A stretch of 5,771 nucleotides of DNA from Ferrimicrobium sp. (GCA_027365375.1 DAHXNM010000152.1:1-5771), one strand, 5' to 3'; counted from the first letter of the stretch, positions 1 through 5,548 are shown. Program-made: numbers and translations. Notes: a model not told the origin generated them from the sequence alone.

Positions 1-319
1 CGACTGCATCACGATCCGCTCCATCGCGGTCGACCGGAAAGCCACCAAGTAGACGAACGAGTTTGGCAAACACCGGATTGGAAAACACACCTGTCTTGGC
101 CATATAGGTCATTGGATCGCGGGTTATCGACCCCACCAAGAGGGTATCGATATTCGACCTGTGCGTCGGTGCCAGAATATAGGGTGGTCTCGGCATCGGC
201 TCTTCGTAGTGCACCGTCGTCAACCAGTAGCAACGATTCCAACTCTCGACGATCCGCTGTGCCCCTTGGTAGAAGCGGCGCTCGAAGGCGGTTGGAGCGA
301 CATAGCGTGACCGATCCAT
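1..319 (-). CDS. plsC: PlsC-family 1-acylglycerol-3-phosphate acyltransferase, partial (C-terminus beyond left edge)
   Basis: The first 106 residues of an acyltransferase, read by hand on the minus strand; the gene continues past base 1. Family role: transfer of an acyl group to the sn-2 position of lysophosphatidic acid at the inner face of the cytoplasmic membrane, giving phosphatidic acid. Seen: the HX4D catalytic motif HRSNID at residues 53-58, preceded by YILAPT, and the second family block GGFPVDR at 92-98, preceded by the block MAKTGVFSNPVFAKL (73-87). The ATG (319-317) shares one base with the cmk TGA stop (TGATG), so translation is probably coupled to cmk and no separate promoter is expected. 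A cmk-plsC pair is a familiar actinobacterial order. The exact acyl acceptor cannot be told from this part; the family assignment is firm. Confidence 0.88.
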   Translation of the reverse strand, partial: MDRSRYVAPTAFERRFYQGAQRIVESWNRCYWLTTVHYEEPMPRPPYILAPTHRSNIDTLLVGSITRDPMTYMAKTGVFSNPVFAKLVRLLGGFPVDRDGADRDAV

Positions 320-966
320 CAGCAGCTCTTGGCTCGGATCTTGACGAGATCGCTCATCCTGGCAATCAGCACATCAAGAGACTCATCAGAGTTATCTATA
401 ACAAAGGCGTCTTCTGCGATCTTCAACGGAGCATGATAACGGGTCGCGTCGTTTAGGTCCCGATCCACAAGCTGCAACCCCTCCTCGGGTCTACGCTCTA
501 AACGCACCTTTAGACGAGCTACCAAATAGAACTTACAGATCGCATCTGGCCACACCACCGACCCGATGTCGCGTCCTTCCACTACGCATGAGCCTAACTT
601 TTCTATCTCGGCCCGCTCTAGATCGAGAATGCGTCGGCGCACAGTTGGATTCGCCGACAGCTGAGACAGGATCTCCTGGACACGCCTGGATCGCAGCTCC
701 TCATCCAAAGCTCGACCGTCGAGTAAGCCGACTTGGCCCTCGACAGCGATCTCGTGATCGTCAAACCACCCATCTATCTCGTCAGCGATCTCGTCTTCAT
801 CTACGAGGACGTCGGAGCTCAGTCCCCATGCCACCGTGCGGAAATATAGCCCAGTCGACAGCATCGGCAGGAACAGGTGTGCGGCGAGCCGGGAGGCAAC
901 GGTGGACTTTCCTGAACCACCGGGACCATCAATCGCCACTACCGTCGTCATGGTGCAGACACCCAT
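319..966 (-). CDS. cmk: Cytidylate kinase (CMP/dCMP kinase)
   Basis: A cytosolic kinase that phosphorylates CMP and dCMP with ATP in pyrimidine nucleotide synthesis. Seen, numbering from the chosen start (215 aa, close to the usual 220-230): P-loop GPGGSGKST at 14-22; nucleotide-binding segment STGLYFR at 37-43; VEGRDIG at 129-135 followed by VVWPDA; DRDLNDATR...APL at 168-181, the C-terminal CMP-binding and lid region. The start at 966 (MGVCTMTTVVAIDG) is chosen because AGGAA at 979-975 lies 8 bases upstream; the ATG at 951, which begins right at the family's usual N-terminus, has no Shine-Dalgarno at good distance but remains possible. The open frame extends to 1098, but that N-terminal extension does not resemble the family. 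Oddity: the usual Asp of the DTG/DSG motif is Ser here. It heads an operon with plsC and is divergent from htpX. Confidence 0.92.
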   Translation of the reverse strand: MGVCTMTTVVAIDGPGGSGKSTVASRLAAHLFLPMLSTGLYFRTVAWGLSSDVLVDEDEIADEIDGWFDDHEIAVEGQVGLLDGRALDEELRSRRVQEILSQLSANPTVRRRILDLERAEIEKLGSCVVEGRDIGSVVWPDAICKFYLVARLKVRLERRPEEGLQLVDRDLNDATRYHAPLKIAEDAFVIDNSDESLDVLIARMSDLVKIRAKSC

Positions 967-1121
967 TCCCGAAGTTCCTGAATGTGCCGCGTGAAGCCCA
1001 CTTCCAACCTTTCGTATACCAGCTGCTAGAATAGCAGGTGATACGGCAGCTATGGACACCATGCCTAGAGTCCTAGTTTGGCGTCTCAGCGGCATCAAGC
1101 AGATCCCAGAAAGGTGGTCCT

Positions 1122-2081
1122 GTGGCAGACTCTCGATATGTGAAGGATAGAGGGCTAAGTGCTCGTATGGCCTTCACAATCTTCCTTCTTGGCCTCGTCT
1201 ATGTTCTGTTCTTCGGCGTGTTGATCGTGGTCGGTGTCGGAGCACTAACCGTGGTAGCGATAGCCGTGGTTCTATTAGTGGCGCAGTTCTACTTTTCTGA
1301 TCGAATTGCGCTCTTTGGAATGCACGGCCATGAGGTGACCCAGCAGCAGGCACCCGAGCTCTACCAAATCATCGCAAGGCTCACCACCCTCGCCGACATG
1401 CCAATGCCAAAGATCGCCATCTCTGAGCTCGACATCCCGAACGCCTTTGCCACCGGACGTAGCCCTAAGAACGCAGTTGTCTGTGTAACTCGCGGCCTGA
1501 TCCGTCGGCTTCCCCCTCAAGAACTCGAGGCAGTGTTAGCTCACGAACTCAGCCACGTCGCCCACCGAGACGTGGCTGTGATGACTATTGCATCCTTCCT
1601 TGGCGTGCTTGCCGGACTCCTAACTCGCCTGATGTTCTACTCCGAGATCTTTGGTGGCATGATGGGCGGTGGCTACGGTGGTGGCCGTGGCCGTGGCGGT
1701 GGCCGTGGCAACGGAGGCGGTAACATCATAGCCATAGAGATGCTTATCATGCTGATATCCGCCGTTGTCTACGCCATCAGCTTCTTGTTAATCCGAGCTC
1801 TCTCGCGTTATCGCGAGTTGGCGGCCGATAGGGCCGGTGCCATCCTCATCGGACGACCAGCTGCTCTCAAATCAGCTCTGCTGCGCATCTCTGGCACTAT
1901 GGGGCAGATCCCCACTCGCGATCTTCGTACTGCTCAGGCATTCAACGCCTTCTTCTTTACCCCGGCCATCAATCCTCGCAATCCATCTCTCGCCTCTGGG
2001 CTATTTGCCACTCATCCCAGCCTCGAGAAGCGAATTGCGCAACTCGATGAGCTCGATCGCGAACTTGGAAAGGCAGAGTGA
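1122..2081 (+). CDS. htpX: HtpX-like membrane zinc metalloprotease (peptidase M48)
   Basis: A membrane-bound M48 protease; the family takes part in quality control of membrane proteins under envelope stress. 319 aa, slightly longer than typical HtpX (about 280-300). Seen: hydrophobic segments at about 17-33 and 36-55, then SDRIAL (59-64), the zinc motif HELSH (H141, E142, H145) followed by VAHRD, a third hydrophobic segment about 152-173, a Gly/Arg-rich stretch at 178-201, a fourth hydrophobic segment about 203-226, and SRYRELAADR (228-237), whose E232 is the expected third zinc ligand. The C-terminal THPSLEKRI is also typical. The start is GTG, supported by AGAAAGG at 1108-1114 with 7 bases spacing. 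pspAB begins one base after its stop, so the two are almost certainly cotranscribed. The Gly-rich insertion accounts for the extra length; its role is unknown. Confidence 0.93.
   Translation: MADSRYVKDRGLSARMAFTIFLLGLVYVLFFGVLIVVGVGALTVVAIAVVLLVAQFYFSDRIALFGMHGHEVTQQQAPELYQIIARLTTLADMPMPKIAISELDIPNAFATGRSPKNAVVCVTRGLIRRLPPQELEAVLAHELSHVAHRDVAVMTIASFLGVLAGLLTRLMFYSEIFGGMMGGGYGGGRGRGGGRGNGGGNIIAIEMLIMLISAVVYAISFLLIRALSRYRELAADRAGAILIGRPAALKSALLRISGTMGQIPTRDLRTAQAFNAFFFTPAINPRNPSLASGLFATHPSLEKRIAQLDELDRELGKAE
1653..1724 (+). repeat. Low-complexity Gly/Arg-rich coding repeat within htpX
   Basis: Codons 178-201 of htpX encode mostly glycine with interspersed Arg, Met, Tyr and Asn. At DNA level the unit GGCCGTGGC recurs, with GGTGGC variants. 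It lies between the third and fourth hydrophobic segments; by the E. coli HtpX topology (known family model) this loop would be on the outer face of the membrane, which is inference here. Such short repeats expand and contract by slippage, so length may vary among strains. Confidence 0.8.
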
Positions 2082-2082
2082 T

Positions 2083-2658
2083 ATGGGGTTCTTCGACACC
2101 CTCCTAGGCAAGTCAAAACAGGTAAACGCCAATCTTGACGCCATCTTTGCACTCTCAAGCGCCGCGATCACCTTGCAGGTCTCTGCAAACCTGATCCCAA
2201 CAAACCAGGCGGCCGTCGTCTTCAAACCCGCCTCAGGCGCGGCGTTTGCAAACACCGAGACTGAGTTTCAGGACGTCCTCAAGGAGATGACCGACGTAAC
2301 CGTATCGCTCTCCACCGACTCATTCGGTTACCGCTGGGTCGTCCTCAATGGCCAAGATCTAGAGACGGTCGTAACCGCCTCACACTCAGTGAACCGGAGC
2401 CTTGAGGATCATGGGTTTTCACCACAGCTCCTGTGTTCGCTCTACCCATTCAAAGATACAGGTGGCCAGGGAATGGTCTATTGGGTGTATCTATATAAGC
2501 GAGGAACCTTCTATCCGTTTGTTCCCGTCGGCCATGAACGCCGCGACAATGAGAGGGAGCTCTCTCTAAAAGCTGTGGTCGGCACCGACCTTCCGCTAGA
2601 GACTGAGATGCAGCGATGGTTTCCTCTATGGGATATACCGATCAGCCCCTCTCACTGA
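2083..2658 (+). CDS. pspAB: PspA-associated protein PspAB
   Basis: A 191-residue soluble protein recognised as PspAB, a partner of the PspA envelope-stress system in actinobacteria and archaea; its biochemical role is not established. Seen: the typical N-terminus MGFFDTLLGKSK, LDAIFALSSAAITLQ at 18-32, a central SFGYRWVV, and the characteristic C-terminal run including YPFVPVG, RRDNERELSLKAVV, TDLPLE and RWFPLWDIP. No signal peptide or membrane segment is visible. The reading frame is open well upstream inside htpX, but the ATG at 2083 matches the family N-terminus and has GGAAAGG at 2067-2073 (9-base spacing). It starts one base after the htpX stop, which fits the known neighbourhood of PspAB with HtpX-type proteases. 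No pspA or pspAA lies in this window. The next gene is convergent, so this ends the operon. Confidence 0.86.
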   Translation: MGFFDTLLGKSKQVNANLDAIFALSSAAITLQVSANLIPTNQAAVVFKPASGAAFANTETEFQDVLKEMTDVTVSLSTDSFGYRWVVLNGQDLETVVTASHSVNRSLEDHGFSPQLLCSLYPFKDTGGQGMVYWVYLYKRGTFYPFVPVGHERRDNERELSLKAVVGTDLPLETEMQRWFPLWDIPISPSH

Positions 2659-2741
2659 TTCCTGCTCACACCCGCCAGGCTGCTGAGCAATGAAAACTCC
2701 GTCCTCGCCTGCCGGGAAGAGACGGCTTAAAGACCACTTCG

Positions 2742-3494
2742 TCACAGCAGCCCTCTAGTCGAACCACCATCAACGGCTATCGCCTGCCCGGTGATGTAAC
2801 CGGCCCACCTCGAACACAGGTAGGCGACCATGCGACCAAAATCATCAGGATCTCCAAATCGTCCCATCGGTACACGAGAGAGCATCCGATCGAGATCTAC
2901 CCCTGAATCGCGGAGATGAACGAGACGATCAGTTGCGTGCAAGCCGGGCAATACAGAGTTAACGGTGATGTCATAACGTGCCAACTCCAACGCTGCCGCC
3001 TTGAGATAGGCCAGCAAGCCAGCGCGAGCAACGTTAGAGGGCATCATCTCCGGGTCGGGTTCGCGAACGACGTAGGAGCTAATAGACACGATCCGACCAG
3101 ATCGACGGGCCATCATCAACGGCGCCACTCCTTCAACCAACTCAACCATCGGGGTCAGGGCAGCCCCAATACCATCACCAAGATGACTGGCATCCATAGC
3201 GCCTAGAGAGGCGTTCTTTGGCCCTCCTGAGTTCAACACCAGGATGTCGACCCGTCCACGCAGCATGAGAAATCGTCGTAGCAGCTCAGTTGGGGTGCCC
3301 TCTATGGTCAGGTCTACCGGTAGGTATTGGACACCATGACCTAACAAACCAACAGCCTTCTCGCCAAAAACCTCGTCGCGCGAGGCGATTACAACGTCGG
3401 CACCCTCCTCGACCAGTGCCGCCGCGACACTAAAGCCAAGCCCACGAGAGCCTCCGGTGACTAGTGCCTTGGCACCCTTGAGCCCCAAATCCAT
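2742..3494 (-). CDS. SDR-family oxidoreductase with atypical active site
   Basis: A short-chain dehydrogenase/reductase of 250 aa, the usual length for a classical SDR, with a Rossmann fold binding NAD(P). Seen: TGGSRGLG at 13-20 (cofactor loop), ASRD at 37-40 after strand 2, VDL at 60-62, LNSGGP at 87-92 in place of NNAG, SISS at 137-140, ITVNSVLPG in the C-terminal half, and VDGGSTRGLL at the end. By spacing against E. coli FabG (N110, S138, Y151, K155) the tetrad positions are A112, S140, S153 and R157: only the serine is kept. A related NSGGP/SNxxR-type subgroup of SDRs is known, often labelled FabG-like, but its substrates are mostly unknown. The start at 3494 is set by a strong GGAGG (3504-3500, 5 bases spacing) and the family N-terminus, although the frame is open to 3551. 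It is divergent from the aldolase operon and convergent with pspAB. The substrate cannot be named. Confidence 0.85.
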   Translation of the reverse strand: MDLGLKGAKALVTGGSRGLGFSVAAALVEEGADVVIASRDEVFGEKAVGLLGHGVQYLPVDLTIEGTPTELLRRFLMLRGRVDILVLNSGGPKNASLGAMDASHLGDGIGAALTPMVELVEGVAPLMMARRSGRIVSISSYVVREPDPEMMPSNVARAGLLAYLKAAALELARYDITVNSVLPGLHATDRLVHLRDSGVDLDRMLSRVPMGRFGDPDDFGRMVAYLCSRWAGYITGQAIAVDGGSTRGLL

Positions 3495-3557
3495 GACCAC
3501 CTCCCCCTGGTAACCGAAGTTGCCACCACACCTAAACCTTCGATACCTCATCCCACC

Positions 3558-3582
3558 CTAGCGCATCCAATGCAAGCGCTAG
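3558..3582. repeat. Inverted repeat upstream of the SDR gene
   Basis: Arms CTAGCGC (3558-3564) and GCGCTAG (3576-3582) match perfectly across an 11-base spacer. The element begins 63 bases upstream of the SDR start codon. It could be a regulator site or a hairpin in the SDR leader, but a 7-base pair of arms can arise by chance in a window of this size. Confidence 0.3.
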
Positions 3583-3713
3583 ATGCGTTACTCATCAGTT
3601 AATAACCTCAGATAAAACCACAACAGTCACTCACCGACCCAAGTCCTCGAGTTATAGCAGAGATGGCAGAGCGCGGTAGCTTTTGCAATCAGTTAGCATC
3701 AACCGCCCATAGT

Positions 3714-3741
3714 TTGGTGTAGTATTTACTACACCTAGCAT
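3714..3741 (+). promoter_or_regulatory. Candidate promoter for the aldolase operon
   Basis: A weak sigma70-type pair can be drawn: TTGGTG (3714-3719) and TAGCAT (3736-3741) with a 16-base spacer. If right, the palindrome at 3716-3735 would overlap the -35 box and fill the spacer, which would suit repression. An alternative -10, TAGTAT at 3720-3725, lies within the palindrome itself. Neither pair is strong, so the start of transcription is uncertain. Confidence 0.3.
3716..3735. promoter_or_regulatory. Palindromic candidate operator for the MarR-type regulator
   Basis: A perfect inverted repeat, GGTGTAGTA and TACTACACC separated by TT, ending 30 bases before the aldolase start codon. MarR-family dimers usually bind palindromes of about 16-20 bases, and such regulators often control the operon that contains them. 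The third gene of this operon is a MarR-type protein, so autoregulation through this site is the simplest reading. It also lies in the shared upstream region of the divergent SDR gene, 222 bases from its start. The sequence is seen directly; the binding partner is inferred. Confidence 0.6.
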
Positions 3742-3765
3742 ATTGGCTTCCAACAAGGAGAAGAA

Positions 3766-4413
3766 ATGACCAAACAAGCTGACATGATTGTCCGCGCAGC
3801 CCATACTCTGTTTGCCAACGAGGTGATGTCCCATAGTGGCCATGCCAACCTCTCCGCCCGCCTCGACGACGAGAGGATGTTGCTCACCATCGACGGCCAA
3901 GTTCGTAATCTCACCAGTGAACGTGTTGCCACCGTTGGGCTTGACGGCATGGTACTTGAGGGTGAACTCGATCCCACCAACGCAGAGATTATCGCCATGC
4001 ACACTGAGATCTACAAGCTGCGGCCCACGGTTGGAGCAATCATCCACACCCACTCGCCGAACCTGCTCGCCTTCGCAATCGCCAATGTTGCGCTACCCTG
4101 CCGCTACGAGGCCCTCCTTCGCTGGGGGCAGGCAGTCGACGTACCAGTCGCGCCATGGGCACCCAGAGGATCGGCTAAGTCAGTCTCAGCCATCATCGAC
4201 CAGGTAAAGGCGCATCCTGATACAAACGCCGTCATCCTCGGCAACCATGGCGTCCTCGTCTTTGCAAGCGACCCGGTCGCCACTGCGCAACTGCTCACCG
4301 TCCTAGAGGAGGCCGCAGAGGCAGAGCTGGCAGCGGTTAGCCTCGGCGGGGCTACCTCTCTTCCCCAGACGGCTCTCGAGGCCATCCGCGAGTCCATGGC
4401 CAGAGTACGTTAA
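3766..4413 (+). CDS. Class II aldolase/adducin-family protein
   Basis: A 215-residue zinc-type aldolase of the FucA/AraD/adducin fold; family members cleave sugar phosphates to dihydroxyacetone phosphate and an aldehyde, epimerise ribulose 5-phosphate, or decarboxylate sugar acids. Seen: SHSGHANLSAR at 22-32 (substrate/phosphate loop), DPTNAEIIAMH at 69-79, the HTH zinc pair H94 and H96 in IIHTHS, YEALLRWGQ at 114-122, and the third ligand H161 in LGNHGVLVF. E74 is the candidate acid residue, but by recalled FucA sequence it sits one residue farther from the HxH motif. The length matches the family. AAGGAG (3755-3760) precedes the ATG by 5 bases. It is first in an operon: its TAA stop shares one base with the ATG of the next gene. 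Substrate unknown; true fuculose-phosphate aldolase activity is not implied. Confidence 0.87.
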   Translation: MTKQADMIVRAAHTLFANEVMSHSGHANLSARLDDERMLLTIDGQVRNLTSERVATVGLDGMVLEGELDPTNAEIIAMHTEIYKLRPTVGAIIHTHSPNLLAFAIANVALPCRYEALLRWGQAVDVPVAPWAPRGSAKSVSAIIDQVKAHPDTNAVILGNHGVLVFASDPVATAQLLTVLEEAAEAELAAVSLGGATSLPQTALEAIRESMARVR

Positions 4414-4805
4414 TGGCTGATCAAGAGAGCGTAGATACCGCTAATATCGAGAATTCATATCGAGAACTGACCGGCACAGTTCCTGCTAACATCGCGGAAC
4501 GCATCCGGATCGCAGCGATCTCCGGGCGCAACAAAAGCATCATCCGCATCGAGGAGCTCCGAGCACAACTCATCATCGAGAATCCACTCGGGCAAAAGAC
4601 GGGTCAGCTCGTGCACTTTGCACAACTCCTGGCCATTGGCGAGGAGCAGGCAGCACCACTCCATGCGGATGCTGCCCGTAAAGCTGGCGCCTCCTTGGAG
4701 GAGCTCGTAGGCGTAGTTGAACTCGCTCTTATCACCGCTGGCATGCCCGCCTACAGCAGAGGAGTCGCCATCCTGGGACGACTCTTCCCGGAAGGTAAAA
4801 CCTGA
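4413..4805 (+). CDS. Carboxymuconolactone decarboxylase-like protein
   Basis: A 130-residue, all-helical CMD/AhpD-fold protein. The family includes gamma-carboxymuconolactone decarboxylase of the protocatechuate pathway and AhpD-type peroxidase partners. Seen: a helical N-terminal part (RELTGTVPANIAERI at 17-31), then the CMD core FAQLLAIGEEQAAPLHADAA at 69-88, AGASLEELVGVVELAL at 91-106 and TAGMPA at 108-113. H84 matches the conserved histidine. The protein contains no cysteine at all, so the CxxC peroxidase chemistry of AhpD is excluded; a decarboxylase-, isomerase- or lyase-like role is more plausible, but the substrate is unknown. The ATG overlaps the aldolase stop (TAATG), indicating translational coupling, and marR follows one base after its stop. 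A short direct repeat, ATATCGAGAA, occurs at 4444 and 4457 within the N-terminal codons. Confidence 0.8.
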   Translation: MADQESVDTANIENSYRELTGTVPANIAERIRIAAISGRNKSIIRIEELRAQLIIENPLGQKTGQLVHFAQLLAIGEEQAAPLHADAARKAGASLEELVGVVELALITAGMPAYSRGVAILGRLFPEGKT

Positions 4806-4806
4806 T

Positions 4807-5247
4807 ATGGAGGATGCTCTCTCGAGTGATCTCGGTTTCCGACTCTCGCGGCTCGCACGTAGACTACGGACGGATTGGGGAGAACGTCTGTTGGCGTTGG
4901 ATCTAAACCAACCACAAGCTGCCATCTTGAGAGCGCTCAAAGGCCATAGTGGCCTCGGCCTACGAGAGCTGAGTCGCCTCATCGGAACAGATCCGTCAAA
5001 CCTCCGACGAGAGATCGAACGTCTAAGCAAGTGTGAGTTCCTCTTAGTGGTGCCCGCGGAACGGTTAGGACTAAAGGCAACTCTAGTCCTAACCGAACTT
5101 GGTGAGCAACAGACGTTGGAGGTACTCAGACTCAGAGACGACATGTTGGCACAGACCTTCGATCGATTGAGCAGCGGCGATCGTGAAGCTTTCACGGACC
5201 TCATCACAACTCTCGAGACTATAGTAGGCATCCCGGGTGAAGCTTGA
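4807..5247 (+). CDS. MarR-family transcriptional regulator
   Basis: A 146-residue winged-helix regulator, the usual MarR length. Seen: an N-terminal dimerisation helix (DLGFRLSRLARRLRTDW, 8-24), LNQPQAAILRAL at 33-44, a helix-turn-helix with LGLRELSRLIGTDPSNLRREIERL at 50-73, a wing at about 80-95, and a long C-terminal helix (EQQTLEVLRLRDDMLAQTF) for dimerisation. The typical DxRxRR wing motif is missing; the wing reads AERLGLKATLVLT. The only cysteine is C76, after the recognition helix. The start at 4807 is chosen over upstream codons in the same open frame because it lies one base after the CMD stop and fits the MarR N-terminus; GGAAGG at 4790-4795 is a rather distant ribosome site (11 bases). 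As the last gene of the operon, it probably controls it through the palindrome at 3716-3735. The ligand is unknown. Confidence 0.85.
   Translation: MEDALSSDLGFRLSRLARRLRTDWGERLLALDLNQPQAAILRALKGHSGLGLRELSRLIGTDPSNLRREIERLSKCEFLLVVPAERLGLKATLVLTELGEQQTLEVLRLRDDMLAQTFDRLSSGDREAFTDLITTLETIVGIPGEA
5062..5095. repeat. Perfect 12-base inverted repeat inside marR
   Basis: CGGTTAGGACTA (5062-5073) and TAGTCCTAACCG (5084-5095) are exact reverse complements across a 10-base loop. The repeat spans codons 86-97 of the MarR-type gene, its wing. In RNA it would form a strong stem-loop on either strand; in DNA it could be a protein-binding site. Arms of this length are not expected by chance in a window this small. 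No U-run follows, so it is not a standard terminator. Confidence 0.75.
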
Positions 5248-5262
5248 CCTCGAAGCCACCCG
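5234..5262 (+). terminator. Stem-loop at the end of the aldolase operon (weak terminator candidate)
   Basis: CGGGTG (5234-5239) pairs with CACCCG (5257-5262), and inside it GCTT (5242-5245) pairs with AAGC (5253-5256) around a 7-base loop, with a two-base bulge on the left arm. The structure overlaps the marR stop codon. It is not followed by a U-tract, so intrinsic termination is doubtful. Confidence 0.25.
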
Positions 5263-5548
5263 CTCGCGTCAACGACAATTAGATATCCACCAATACCTTT
5301 AACCGTGAGCCGAGGTCAACAACCGGATAGATACGGCTAAATCACTGCACGGTGGCGGACGCCAAAAATGCATGACAATTTTAACTACCTAGTGACATAG
5401 GCATTCGAGTCGGTGGGCACCAATCCAAGGGGACCTGCTCGCTATTGGCAATAGCTCTCATTACCAGGCCCATAATGCCGCTAGCCCAACTTTCGAAACT
5501 CATCCGCATTCTCCCTGGTAGAGGGGTTGGGGTTAGAGCAGTGGGACA
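5248..5548. other. Intergenic stretch without a convincing gene
   Basis: About 300 bases between the marR-type gene and the convergent transposase fragment. No long open frame is present on either strand. Seen: a perfect 7-1-7 palindrome GCTATTG-G-CAATAGC at 5441-5455; a 9-base inverted pair TTGACCTCG (5244-5252) and CGAGGTCAA (5311-5319); G-runs near 5522-5531 (GGGG TT GGGG); and a 40-codon minus-strand frame at 5503-5381 with a GGGAG ribosome-like site 7 bases upstream, too short to call a gene. The right part probably includes the end of the insertion sequence whose transposase lies at the edge, but no boundary can be proven. Confidence 0.6.

Noticed and set aside
9..242. A 77-codon minus-strand open frame near the left edge
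   Set aside because: It is a shadow of the plsC frame, which carries the acyltransferase motifs in another frame over the same bases.
1023..1037. CTGCTA-GAA-TAGCAG palindrome between cmk and htpX
   Set aside because: Six-base arms with a short spacer are expected several times by chance in a window of this length; no supporting context beyond lying in a divergent region.
2663..2726. Possible terminators between pspAB and the SDR gene (TGCTCA/TGAGCA with a 15-base loop; GCCG/CGGC)
   Set aside because: Stems are short, loops long, and no clear T-run follows on either strand, although a terminator would be expected between convergent genes.
3495..3551. N-terminal extension of the SDR frame by 19 codons
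   Set aside because: The strong GGAGG site and the family N-terminus both point to the start at 3494; the extension has no similarity to SDR proteins.
4444..4466. Direct repeat ATATCGAGAA, two copies 13 bases apart
   Set aside because: It falls within ordinary coding sequence (I-E-N and Y-R-E codons, in different frames) and has only two short copies; likely coincidence.
4455..5231. A long (258-codon) minus-strand open frame opposite the CMD and MarR-type genes
   Set aside because: Its composition is Ser/Arg-rich and shadow-like with no recognisable domain, while both plus-strand genes over it have clear family motifs and operon spacing.
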